From Luteimonas huabeiensis HB2 (lineage in GTDB: Bacteria; Pseudomonadota; Gammaproteobacteria; Xanthomonadales; Xanthomonadaceae): a stretch of 64,000 nucleotides of DNA. This document shows positions 1 to 8,251 of the stretch, in pieces; the stretch's first letter is position 1, and each line of letters starts with the position of its first letter. Below the pieces are notes generated by a model. It did not search any database and was not told where the DNA came from. It saw only the letters and a program-made list of their open reading frames with translations. Where the stretch lies: contig NZ_JAAN01000019.1 in the NCBI RefSeq assembly GCF_000559025.1, positions 99,824 through 163,823 on the forward strand, written 5' to 3'. The position numbers were made by a program, and so were the translations under genes.

Positions 1-832
1 GGTCCACCTGGCCCAGCAGCCGCGCCCGCAGGCCGTTGCTGCCATCGGCCCACCACTGCCTGCAGGTCGGATAGCCTCCACCGCTGGCCACCTGCGCCAG
101 CCCCGCGTCGCGGTTACTGTCGTAGGGCCAGTCATCGCGCGGCGTGCTGGAACGGTACGTGTCGTAGTAGCCACCCGTGTCCGTGAAAAACCTCGATCCG
201 ATCCAAGTGACGTCGTGCATCTGCTGCTCATCGAGATCCGGGCGCTGCATGAACAGCTTGGCGCGCGCCGGTCCGTAGCAGTCGCGCGAGAAATCCGCCA
301 CCTCCTGCGCCAGCACCGGGTCGTCAATGCGGGTAGAGTCAATCTCCATGCGCATCTGCCGCAGGTCTGTTCCACACGGAATCGCGGCAACCGAGGCGCC
401 CGTGACGGCGCGCGAAAGCGCGTGCATGAAACCCCACCATACCGGCACCTTCGCCGACTGGTTGTTGAGCGTGCTGAACGACTGCGACCAGCCGGTGTCC
501 GTGGGCTGCGGCACGCTGACCTGGCACTGGGCCGAGCGCGAGCTGTCGTATTGGATGGTGCTGAGGTCCACGTCGATGAACGGAATTCCGGCGAACATCA
601 CCACCACGATGGCGACGAACACCCGGTTCTCGATGCGCGCCGCCGAAAGCACGCCCTTGTTGCCTTCGTCGGCGCCTTCCGCACGGGCCTTCAGCCACTC
701 CTGCACGATGACGGCGACGAAAGGCAGCGCGAATACCCCGCTGGATACCAGCACGGCCCAGATGCCGTTATTGACGATCCAGGACACCAGCGTCAGGTAG
801 TACTCCAGGTAGTCGGTCGTGAAAAGCGTCAT
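1..832 (-). CDS. traG: TraG-like mating-pair stabilisation protein, N-terminal part
   Basis: Inner-membrane protein of the conjugation apparatus (TraG N-terminal family), expected to act in mating-pair formation. The reading frame starts at an ATG at 832 and runs off the left edge, so only about 277 residues are visible. The first 40 residues hold a hydrophobic segment (residues about 8-30), and a second hydrophobic stretch follows near residues 70-88; the rest is soluble and contains scattered Cys residues. It is the last visible gene of the third secretion operon, 15 bp after the small membrane-protein gene. In related ICEs a TraG of roughly 500 residues sits at this place, which supports the call; its C-terminus is not in the window. 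Confidence 0.85.
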   Translation of the reverse strand, partial: MTLFTTDYLEYYLTLVSWIVNNGIWAVLVSSGVFALPFVAVIVQEWLKARAEGADEGNKGVLSAARIENRVFVAIVVVMFAGIPFIDVDLSTIQYDSSRSAQCQVSVPQPTDTGWSQSFSTLNNQSAKVPVWWGFMHALSRAVTGASVAAIPCGTDLRQMRMEIDSTRIDDPVLAQEVADFSRDCYGPARAKLFMQRPDLDEQQMHDVTWIGSRFFTDTGGYYDTYRSSTPRDDWPYDSNRDAGLAQVASGGGYPTCRQWWADGSNGLRARLLGQVD

Positions 833-847
833 GACCCGAATCTCCTA

Positions 848-1195
848 TCAGCCCTGCAACAGCAGGCTGGCCTCCAGCGCCACGATGGCGACGGCACCGG
901 CGATCTCGCTGCGCACCAGGCGGCGACGCGCCTGCGCGTCGGTCTCGCGCGCCAGCAGCCGGCGGCGCATCCACAACCATCCGTAGGCCGTCGCCCCGTA
1001 CAGGCACAGCCGCCACAGCAGGAAGTAGCCAGCCGCGGCCGCCAGCCACCGTTCCCAGCCGGCAACACTGCCGACCAGGTAGATGCCGGCGACGTTGGCG
1101 CCCACGGCCGCGGCGGCGATTGCCACCGTCCACAGCAGTGCCTTCGCGGCGCGCCGGCTGAACAGCCAGCGCGGACGCAGCCAGGTCGCGCTCAT
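848..1195 (-). CDS. ICE conserved small membrane protein
   Basis: A 115-residue protein with hydrophobic stretches around residues 18-40 and 48-70 and a weaker one near the C-terminus (about 98-113), separated by Arg-rich loops. This suggests a small inner-membrane protein. The ATG overlaps the stop of the preceding TIGR03755 gene (ATGA), so the two are translationally coupled. Proteins of this kind lie between the TraH-like and TraG genes in PAGI-2 class elements. No catalytic motif is visible, and its role in transfer is unknown to me. Confidence 0.75.
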   Translation of the reverse strand: MSATWLRPRWLFSRRAAKALLWTVAIAAAAVGANVAGIYLVGSVAGWERWLAAAAGYFLLWRLCLYGATAYGWLWMRRRLLARETDAQARRRLVRSEIAGAVAIVALEASLLLQG

Positions 1196-2586
1196 GGCCG
1201 ACTCCCCGGATTGCCCTTCTGCAACTGGTCGAGACGGTCGGGCACCGGATCGCCCTCGTAGATGCCGCGCGATCCAGCCGCGCGCGTGCTGTGACGCTGG
1301 ATGATGGCCATGGGCGAGTTGTTGGCCAGCTCACGACGCAGTTCCAACTCGGTCTTGAGGTTGCGGATTTCCTGATCGAGGGTGTCGCTCTCGTGGTTCA
1401 CTGCCTCGACCGCCAACTGGTTCGCCGCGACGTTGGGTTCCTTCTTGCCGGTCAGCAGGGTCCGCTGGAGAAGCAATGCCTTCTCCAGAACCGACGACAG
1501 CGCGACCTCGGACGCCAGGCGCCGCGCCAGCAGGTCCTGGTCCGGCTCGTCGCGCAGCGCCTCGATGACGCCGCGCGTGATGGGCAGTGAGGTGCTGCCG
1601 GCTGCACGCAGGTTCTCGAACGTCGTGTTGCGCGTTCCCGAGATCAGCTCCTGCAAGGCTTCCAGCTTCGTCTCGTATTCCTCCTGGATCAGCGGCGTCA
1701 GTCCGACGCCGGGCACCGTCTCGGTCTTGGTGCAGGAATCGCAGGTGCGCTGCTCCTGCTCGCCGAGAACCCGCGTCGCCCATTCGATCGCTTGCTGCGG
1801 CGAGGTCCAGGTCTGGCAGGACAGGCTCGCACAACTGGCGGGCGTGATGGAGGACGTATCCGTCACGCCGCGGCCGTTGACCAGGTTGTAGCCCGCGCGG
1901 GTGACATCGCCGACCACCCGGATCGCGGGCTGGCCAGCGCCGCCGGCATTGCTGCCGCCGACCCAGGGCACGCCGTCGTTGCCGCGGCGCGTCTCGGCCT
2001 GCTCGATCGCCGAAACGGCATCCGTGCTCGACACGGCATCGCGCAAGGCCATGCCTTCGGCCATCTGGCTCCAGCCCAACTGTCCGCCCGCCATGTCGGC
2101 CATCCTCTCGGCCATGGCGCGGCACGTCAGCTTGGAGCGGTCGAAGTCCATCCGCGCTTGCAGCACGCCGTTGGTGAGCAGGTTGTAGAGGCCCGGATCG
2201 GCGCGTTGAATGATCAGCGCAGGCAGGGACGCCACGGCACTCGTCGCGCTCTGGATCACGTTGCCCATGATCTGTTGGAAGCCGTTCGTGATGCCGTTGA
2301 GCTGATTGCGCAGCGTGGTCTGGATGCTCATGTCGCCGCAGATGAGGTTGCTGTTCCAGCCCACGCCGACGCCGATCGAGCGCATGCCGGCCGCACGTCC
2401 CATCGACACCGCACTGCCGCCACCGATGGAGTACATCACCTCATCACCGATGACGGGGCCGCTGGTCTGGAAGCCGGTCTGCGCCCACGCGAGCCCGCAG
2501 CCCAGAGCAAGCGAGCCGGCCAGTGTGGTCGGGCGCAGCAGGCGGCGCGCCTTGGTCGAAAGGTTCATCAGTTCAGGACGCTTCAT
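1192..2586 (-). CDS. TIGR03755 family (TraH-like) conjugative transfer protein
   Basis: A secreted, probably periplasmic or outer-membrane-associated component of the G-type T4SS (PFL_4711 family, analogous to F TraH). The 464-residue protein begins with a basic N-terminus and a hydrophobic segment ending in an Ala-Trp-Ala site near residue 36, consistent with Sec export. Several Cys are present, including a CDSC motif, suggesting disulfides made by the Dsb-like protein encoded upstream. A coiled-coil-like stretch rich in Leu/Glu lies near residues 380-425. I chose the ATG at 2586, which has a GAGGG site 8 bases upstream; an in-frame start at 2613 would overlap the previous gene. Confidence 0.85.
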   Translation of the reverse strand: MKRPELMNLSTKARRLLRPTTLAGSLALGCGLAWAQTGFQTSGPVIGDEVMYSIGGGSAVSMGRAAGMRSIGVGVGWNSNLICGDMSIQTTLRNQLNGITNGFQQIMGNVIQSATSAVASLPALIIQRADPGLYNLLTNGVLQARMDFDRSKLTCRAMAERMADMAGGQLGWSQMAEGMALRDAVSSTDAVSAIEQAETRRGNDGVPWVGGSNAGGAGQPAIRVVGDVTRAGYNLVNGRGVTDTSSITPASCASLSCQTWTSPQQAIEWATRVLGEQEQRTCDSCTKTETVPGVGLTPLIQEEYETKLEALQELISGTRNTTFENLRAAGSTSLPITRGVIEALRDEPDQDLLARRLASEVALSSVLEKALLLQRTLLTGKKEPNVAANQLAVEAVNHESDTLDQEIRNLKTELELRRELANNSPMAIIQRHSTRAAGSRGIYEGDPVPDRLDQLQKGNPGSRP

Positions 2587-2596
2587 CGCCGTACCC

Positions 2597-3544
2597 TCAA
2601 TTGAAATCGACACTGCCGAGGAACACCTGGCCGCGGCGCTCGCAGCACGAATACGGCCGCCACAGCGCCCAGGCGTAGTCGCCCTGCTGGGCCTGGGTCA
2701 GGAAGCCGGTGCGCGGGAAAACCGAGCAGGACGAGGACAGGACTGGCGTGAGTTCCTGCCACTTGCCGGTCGAGGCATCGCCCTCCATCAGCGCGCCGGC
2801 CGGCCAGTAGCCGTCGCTGGAGTTGGCGAGTAGCGGTTGATAGACGTGGATCTGCCCGCGGCGCGTGACGACATCGCCCGCGCGCTGGGCCACCACGGCG
2901 CCGGCCTTGTGGTCGTCGGTCTGGTGCAGGAAACCGCCGCGGGGATACACATTGCCCCAGAGGTTCAGGGTGGTACGCCCGCCGACCTCGCGCATGCCCG
3001 GAATCAGCGCTTCCGGGTAGGCCATCTCGGGCACGTTGTAGCGCCAGGCCAGCGTATCCAGAGTGCTGAGCAGATACGGCATGAATGCCGTGCCCGCGCC
3101 TTCGCAGAAGTAGCCGGAAGACGAGACGAACTGGTTGAACACCTCCACGCCGGGGTGACCGATGACGTCCGCGTTCTTGAACTTCGCGAGATTGTTTTCG
3201 TGGTCTTCGTTCGTGGTTCCGTCCCCGCCGGCCTGGGCCGAAGGATTGGGCGTGCTCATGGCGCGCACCTCAACCCAGGGGTTCTCGCCGGTGTTCGAGT
3301 ACGACGACACCACCGCATCGGGGATGTAGTGGCGCACCTTGACGGAGGTGCGCACCGTGCAGCCCGTCCACGTGCAGAAGAGCCAGTAGCAGATGCCTAC
3401 CACGCGGTACTCAAGGCAGTCTGGCGACGCCACCGAACCTACGATGCTCGCGGTATTCACGGCGTAGCTGCTCGTGGCGCCGAGCAGCAGAACGGAGGCG
3501 ACTACCCCGCGCAGACGGCGCAGAAGATCGAATGGGCGGATCAC
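2597..3544 (-). CDS. TIGR03756 family (TraU-like) conjugative transfer protein
   Basis: A 315-residue exported protein of the PFL_4710 family, related to TraU of F-type systems, which is needed for DNA transfer rather than for pilus building. The first 28 residues form a signal peptide. The mature part is rich in Cys (CYWLFC, SSSC and a late SCCE motif), so disulfide bonding in the periplasm is likely. The start is a GTG whose bases overlap the stop of the upstream gene (GTGA), typical of coupled translation in this operon. Confidence 0.88.
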   Translation of the reverse strand: MIRPFDLLRRLRGVVASVLLLGATSSYAVNTASIVGSVASPDCLEYRVVGICYWLFCTWTGCTVRTSVKVRHYIPDAVVSSYSNTGENPWVEVRAMSTPNPSAQAGGDGTTNEDHENNLAKFKNADVIGHPGVEVFNQFVSSSGYFCEGAGTAFMPYLLSTLDTLAWRYNVPEMAYPEALIPGMREVGGRTTLNLWGNVYPRGGFLHQTDDHKAGAVVAQRAGDVVTRRGQIHVYQPLLANSSDGYWPAGALMEGDASTGKWQELTPVLSSSCSVFPRTGFLTQAQQGDYAWALWRPYSCCERRGQVFLGSVDFN

Positions 3545-3987
3545 GGTTCGGTCCTCCGATGCTGTTCGATGCGCGCGACGGCGCGAGCCACGTCCGGCTC
3601 GCCATAGACCACGTAGCGCAGGTCAACCACGACGGCCGGGATGCTGGTGATGCCCAGGCTCCATGCGTCGGTGACGCCCTGGTAAGCGGAAGCGATGCGA
3701 CGCTGGAGGTCGGCACCGCCGCTGCCGAGCCGGCGCTTGACGATGGCCGTCGCCTGTTTGGGGTCGGCAGGCAGTTCCGCAGAAAGCTCAGCTTCGATCC
3801 GGGGCGCTGCGTCCAACTCGATCAGCCGTTCGCCGCCCATGGTCTTGACTGGGTGATGGCTGTCGGTGACGACCAGCACGTCGGCGGCGAAGGCGGCCGG
3901 GCCGAGGATGGCAAGAGAAGCCGGCAGCGCAAAGGCCAGGACGAGGGTTCGCCAGCCCGATGCGAACCTGGAAATGGATGCTGGCAT
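3541..3987 (-). CDS. TIGR03757 family (DUF1525) conjugative transfer protein
   Basis: First gene of the third T4SS operon. The 148-residue product has a cleavable-looking signal peptide (hydrophobic residues 12-34, cut after AFA) and a compact domain ending in a segment like the thioredoxin-fold protein TrbC, with the run GITSIPAVVVD. Family knowledge places it with the TraU- and TraH-like proteins encoded immediately downstream. Its ATG lies about 60 bp after the CAAACAAT box described separately. The ribosome-binding site is weak. It has no Cys pair, so an oxidoreductase role is unlikely. Confidence 0.85.
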   Translation of the reverse strand: MPASISRFASGWRTLVLAFALPASLAILGPAAFAADVLVVTDSHHPVKTMGGERLIELDAAPRIEAELSAELPADPKQATAIVKRRLGSGGADLQRRIASAYQGVTDAWSLGITSIPAVVVDLRYVVYGEPDVARAVARIEQHRRTEP

Positions 3988-4047
3988 GTCGCGTGCCCCG
4001 GAAGTGGATCAGGGCCGTAGTCAAACGCGAACCCGGTGCTGTCCCAA

Positions 4048-4055
4048 CAAACAAT
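4048..4055 (-). promoter_or_regulatory. CAAACAAT box upstream of the TIGR03757-TraG operon
   Basis: On the gene strand this reads ATTGTTTG, about 60 bp before the operon's first ATG. The preceding bases (GATGCGC) resemble those before the copy at 18,806. The box recurs before the other two secretion operons, so it may be part of an activator-dependent promoter. No good -10 hexamer is evident. Confidence 0.5.
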
Positions 4056-4104
4056 GCGCATCGCGGACTGCCCGCATACCTGCTTGTCTTGCGCCAATGA
4101 AGAA

Positions 4105-4124
4105 GCGGAGGCCGAGGCCTCCGC
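4105..4124 (-). terminator. Possible terminator after the DsbA-like gene
   Basis: A perfect hairpin with 8-bp arms (GCGGAGGC / GCCTCCGC) and a 4-base loop, followed on the minus strand by a moderately T-rich stretch (TTCTTCATT). It sits between the second and third secretion operons, where a terminator is expected. The weak T-tract limits confidence. Confidence 0.45.
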
Positions 4125-4168
4125 AGCAACCGATGAAGTGACGGAGCCGAAGCCCTACGGGCGACGGG

Positions 4169-4930
4169 CTACCTTGGCGCTTCGGAAGCGTCGGCTGGAG
4201 TCCCGGTGCTGGGTACGTCGGCCGTGTCGTCGGTCGCGAGCATGTCCATGGCCGACAGCAAGGCATCGCCCTCGATCGGCCCCTGCAGCAGAATCGCCTG
4301 GCCGGTCTGGCGATCGTGCAGGCGCAGCGACGGCGTGGCGGTCACGCCGCTCTTGGTGGCTTCCACGGCCTGGGCGCGGATGACCGTATCGGCCCGCTCG
4401 GTTGCCAAGCACTGTTCGATGGCCGGCGTCGATTCGGGATAGCGAAGGCCATCGGGCAGGCCCTGACCGTCGCTGCGCGTGTGGGCATAGACCCACTCGA
4501 CGGCTTGCCAGAACGCGGCATGCCCGCCCGCTTCGGCGGCGCACTCGGTCAGGCGTGCCTCGGCCAACGCGGCCGGCTCGTGCGCGGCCAGCGGCAGGTG
4601 GTGCCATTGCAGGGCCACGTCGGCGTTGTTCCCGACCCACCGCTTGAGCTGCGGAAAGTACTCTTTGCAGAACGGGCATTCCAGGTCGGCATAGAACGTA
4701 AGCGTGAAACGGCTCTCCGAGCTTCCCATCAACCACGGCGGCCCGTCAGTTCCTGTGCTGGCGACCGTGGAGGCAGGCTGCGGCGAGGACTCACCTGGCG
4801 GCCGGAGCACGAGCCAGATCAGCAGCAGGGCGCCCAACCCAGCGGCGACGGCCCAAGGCCAGCGAGGCCGCGGGCGCCGACGACGGAACGCCTGCACCTG
4901 GATAGGAATGGAGGGACGATTCTGTTCCAT
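4169..4930 (-). CDS. DsbA/DsbG-like thiol-disulfide interchange protein of the T4SS
   Basis: A 253-residue membrane-anchored periplasmic oxidoreductase. An Arg-rich N-terminus is followed by one transmembrane segment (about residues 26-42) and a thioredoxin-fold domain with the active site CPFC near residue 86 and a cis-Pro region (TATPS) near residue 197. Two further Cys (TEC and EQC) lie in the helical insert. It follows the TraC gene by 13 bp and probably helps fold the Cys-rich TraU/TraH-like proteins encoded next. It ends the second secretion operon. Confidence 0.88.
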   Translation of the reverse strand: MEQNRPSIPIQVQAFRRRRPRPRWPWAVAAGLGALLLIWLVLRPPGESSPQPASTVASTGTDGPPWLMGSSESRFTLTFYADLECPFCKEYFPQLKRWVGNNADVALQWHHLPLAAHEPAALAEARLTECAAEAGGHAAFWQAVEWVYAHTRSDGQGLPDGLRYPESTPAIEQCLATERADTVIRAQAVEATKSGVTATPSLRLHDRQTGQAILLQGPIEGDALLSAMDMLATDDTADVPSTGTPADASEAPR

Positions 4931-4943
4931 GACGGTCTCCGGC

Positions 4944-7811
4944 TTACGCCAATTCCAGGGCCGGCGACTCGATGCCGCGTGCCTGGTCGATCTTCTCGGC
5001 CACCTTGAAAGCCGCTTCCAGTTCGGTGCAGCCGTACTGCTGCATGAGCTGGTAACGGTCGGCCTTCTCCTCGGGTTCGGTTTGCGCCAACGCCAAGAAG
5101 AGACTTGGAGGCACAGCCCGGAAAAGCACTTCCATGCTCTTGGAGAGGATGACGCCCTCGGTGAACTTGCCGGCCTCTTTGCGTGCCGACAGCATCAGCG
5201 CCTTCTGCGCTGGCGAAAGTTCGCGGAACCGCGCGATCTTCTCCACCTCGTCTGGCGGCATCGACAGGCAGATCCACCACTCGATCATGTTGAGCATGGG
5301 CTCCGCGGCGCGCGGCAGGTCGTCGATATTTTGTGTGGCGAGCCAGAACCAGGCCCCCAACTTGCGCCACATTTTCGTGATCTTCACGACGTAGGGCGCG
5401 AGCAGCGGATTTTTCGTGATGATGTGACCTTCATCGGTCACGTTGATGATTGGCCGCCCCAGGAACTGATCGCGTTCGGCAATGTTGTTGACCGTGCTGA
5501 TGAGGCTGATGTACGCGATCGATAGCTGCGCGTTGTAGCCCTCGCGAGCATAGGTCGCCAGATCGACCAGCGTGATGTCGGCCTCGGGCCACGGTGTGCC
5601 GTCGCGGTCGAACATCTCGCCGTCCGTCCCTTGACAGAACATGTCCATTGCATCCGCCATTTCCAGCAGCCGCACGCGCCGCATCTCAGGCAACGTCGAA
5701 TCCTGGCCGCGGGCACGCAGCGCATTGCGCACGTCGCGCGTCAGCACCGTGCGCTTCTCGGCAACGCAGCGTTCGGCCGCATCGAGGATGCACTGGCGGA
5801 TCAGCGAGCGATCGGCTCGTGTCATCCGAGCCTCTTCCTTGTCTTCGCCACCAGTGATCATCAGGCGCGCCGTGATCTCCAGTTCGCCCAGCACGTCGCG
5901 CTGCTCGTCGGCCTCCATCGCCGAGGCGTCCGGCGGCAGGTCCTCGTCCAGCGCATCGGCGTCGAGGGTTTGCACGTCGCTCGGTGTTTCGATCAGCCGG
6001 CGCGCGTCTGCGAATGGCGCGAGGCTGATGCCCGACCCTGGAGCCAGCTTCACCCGATTCACGGTGAGGCCAAGGCGCCGGGCGAAGTCGCTGAACAGAC
6101 CGAAGCTGTTGCCTGCTTCCACGATGAACAGCCGCGGCCGGTAGATGGCCGTGACCTGGTTCAGCAGGTTATTGAGCGTGGCGCTCTTGCCGGAGCCGGT
6201 GGGGCCGAACAGGAACAGATGAGCGTTCATCTGCCGGTCCAGGCGGTTGAGCGGGTCGAAAGTGATCGGGCCGCCGCCGCGATTGAAGAAGGTGTTGCCC
6301 GGATGGCCGGTGCCCTGGCTGCGGCCCCAGGTCGGGGAGAGATTTGCCACATGCTGGGCGAACATCAGTTGGGTGAACCAGTTCCGCCGATCCTGCGCTG
6401 GGTTGTAGCTGCACGGCAGCCAGCGCAGGTAGCTGTTCAATGGTGCAACTTCATCGTCCTCGCGCACGGGCTGCAGGCCCGCGTTGAGCATCACGTTGGC
6501 GAGATCCAGGCCGCGCCGGTCGAGTTCGGCTTCGTCGCGTCCGCGCAAGTAGAAGACCAAGGTGCCTCGATAGAGCTTGTGCGCACTGCCAATGAGCGAG
6601 CGGGCCTCCTGCACATCCTTCAGCGTCTGCTCCGATGCCAGCGTTTCCCCGACGGCCTTCTTCGCGAGGTGGTTGAGGTGCGATTCGAGGATGTCCTGGG
6701 GCGTCGCCACCATCGTCAGACACATGGTCGTGTCCTCGGGCATCTGGTCGAACAGCGTGTTGATTGCATCGCCCTTGCGGGTTTCGCCGGTCAGGTGCCC
6801 CGTACCGGGCGGCATGCGCAGCCGGTCGGTTACCAGCACGCGATGCGGCATGCCATCGAAGTACCAGGTGCCGTGCCCGGCATCGGATCGAGGCTGGCCG
6901 AAGAACAGCCGTTGGCTGAAATCCCGCCCGCTCGCCAGTTCGATCTCGCCTTCCTCCACCTCGTCGGGATAGCGGGCCAGCGCATAGAAGCGTTCCCGAT
7001 CCTCAGCATCGGACCCGAGCATCGTGGGACGTGGGTTGAACCACCGCAGCAGCCAGTTGTGAACGTCGGCCGCGCCCATGCGCCGGGCCTGGATGCCGGC
7101 GTTCGCCAGCCCGCCGCACAGGCGGTCGCAGACGATGTTCAGCATCTGCTCGGGGGTCTGTCCGCGGCGGTTCGCCTGGCCGGTGGCCCGGCGATAGACC
7201 ACCATGCGCACGCGCCGCGTCTGGCCGCGCCAGCGCAGCCGCGTGACCACCGTGTCCTCGAACAGGCCTCCGGGCTTGGCCACCGCGCGCAGGTGGTGGC
7301 CGAAGAAGCGAAGGTAGAACTCGGTGAAGGCCGTGCCACGGGCGCGCGGCTGCACGTAGTCGCGCAGGGTCTGCATGTACTGGTCGAAGCTGGGCTCGTC
7401 CTGCGCGTAGAGCTGTAGCACCCAGGGGTTCTCGTCCAGTTCGTCAAACGAGTCCTGGAGCGCGTTTTCGAGCGCATCGCGGGCATGCGCGAGCCAGCCG
7501 GGCTCCCGGCCCTCGGTTCCCAGCGGCACCAACTCGTAGAACGCCGCGACCGATTGCCCGTCCTCCAGTAGCATGGACTTCGACTGCGGCAGGAACTCCA
7601 CCCACGGCAGCAGTTCCGCGAACGACGGCGCGACGTCGTACAGTGCTTGCTCGTCCGCCATGGTCGCCGGCCTGTGGCCCTGGACAGCCGTTCCAGGTTC
7701 GGGGATGCCGGCCTGGCGCAAGGCATCGACGTGTCGCTGCCAGCCGTCCGGCTGCTCGTCATCGCCACCACCGGATGCGGCCAGCTTCGGCCAGGGGAGT
7801 TTCCAGCGCAT
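4944..7811 (-). CDS. traC: TraC/VirB4-type conjugative transfer ATPase (TIGR03744)
   Basis: The cytoplasmic T4SS energising ATPase. At 955 residues it has the usual PFL_4706 family size. An N-terminal VirB4-like domain precedes an ATPase domain with Walker A GPTGSGKS at residues 536-543; a Walker B-like strand (IINVTDEGH) and a Gln-containing motif (ATQNIDDL) follow near residues 790-830. The start codon shares its A with the stop of the lipoprotein gene (TGATG), so the two are coupled. It would drive pilin assembly and substrate transport together with the TraD coupling protein encoded in the first operon. Confidence 0.95.
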   Translation of the reverse strand: MRWKLPWPKLAASGGGDDEQPDGWQRHVDALRQAGIPEPGTAVQGHRPATMADEQALYDVAPSFAELLPWVEFLPQSKSMLLEDGQSVAAFYELVPLGTEGREPGWLAHARDALENALQDSFDELDENPWVLQLYAQDEPSFDQYMQTLRDYVQPRARGTAFTEFYLRFFGHHLRAVAKPGGLFEDTVVTRLRWRGQTRRVRMVVYRRATGQANRRGQTPEQMLNIVCDRLCGGLANAGIQARRMGAADVHNWLLRWFNPRPTMLGSDAEDRERFYALARYPDEVEEGEIELASGRDFSQRLFFGQPRSDAGHGTWYFDGMPHRVLVTDRLRMPPGTGHLTGETRKGDAINTLFDQMPEDTTMCLTMVATPQDILESHLNHLAKKAVGETLASEQTLKDVQEARSLIGSAHKLYRGTLVFYLRGRDEAELDRRGLDLANVMLNAGLQPVREDDEVAPLNSYLRWLPCSYNPAQDRRNWFTQLMFAQHVANLSPTWGRSQGTGHPGNTFFNRGGGPITFDPLNRLDRQMNAHLFLFGPTGSGKSATLNNLLNQVTAIYRPRLFIVEAGNSFGLFSDFARRLGLTVNRVKLAPGSGISLAPFADARRLIETPSDVQTLDADALDEDLPPDASAMEADEQRDVLGELEITARLMITGGEDKEEARMTRADRSLIRQCILDAAERCVAEKRTVLTRDVRNALRARGQDSTLPEMRRVRLLEMADAMDMFCQGTDGEMFDRDGTPWPEADITLVDLATYAREGYNAQLSIAYISLISTVNNIAERDQFLGRPIINVTDEGHIITKNPLLAPYVVKITKMWRKLGAWFWLATQNIDDLPRAAEPMLNMIEWWICLSMPPDEVEKIARFRELSPAQKALMLSARKEAGKFTEGVILSKSMEVLFRAVPPSLFLALAQTEPEEKADRYQLMQQYGCTELEAAFKVAEKIDQARGIESPALELA

Positions 7812-8251
7812 CAGTAGTCCTCCACGCGCTCGCCCGGCATGGCGTACTGCACGCGCTGGTACAGGGGGAAGACCGTCGTGTAGCCCGGAACCGGCACGGG
7901 GTCCGTACCCGCCAGGTGCGGGTACACATACATGACGAGATCGGGGTTGGGCAGGCGCTGGAACTGGCGATAGACCTCGTTGCGCGCGGTGCGCGTGTAG
8001 CGCATCTGCTCGGCGGGCGCGGCCTGCACATCGGCCTCGGTCAGCGGCCGGCGCAGGCCCTGGCGTGCGTCGAGCAGTTGCCTGCGCGCCACCTGGCCGG
8101 CGCCACCGCCGCCGTCACCGGCGTTCTGCTGCCAGATGTCCATCATCGTGCTGTCGCCGTGGGGCAGCAGCTTTTCCTTGCTGGTGGCGCAGCCGCCGAG
8201 CGCCGCGACGGCGAGGGCCAGCGCCAGGCCCTTAGTCAAGTTCGAGAGCAT
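7811..8251 (-). CDS. TIGR03751 family conjugative transfer lipoprotein (VirB7/TraV-like)
   Basis: A 146-residue lipoprotein: basic start, hydrophobic segment, then the lipobox ALGGC with the lipidated Cys at residue 21. In related G-type systems it belongs to the outer-membrane core with the TIGR03752 (VirB10-like) and TIGR03749 (VirB9-like) proteins, whose genes precede it. The start at 8251 lies inside the 3' end of the VirB10-like gene (20-bp overlap). No other domain is recognisable. Confidence 0.88.
   Translation of the reverse strand: MLSNLTKGLALALAVAALGGCATSKEKLLPHGDSTMMDIWQQNAGDGGGGAGQVARRQLLDARQGLRRPLTEADVQAAPAEQMRYTRTARNEVYRQFQRLPNPDLVMYVYPHLAGTDPVPVPGYTTVFPLYQRVQYAMPGERVEDY

Noticed and set aside
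5631..7418. Long plus-strand frame opposite traC
   Set aside because: Antisense shadow of the TraC gene: His/Gln/Arg-rich translation without any family pattern.
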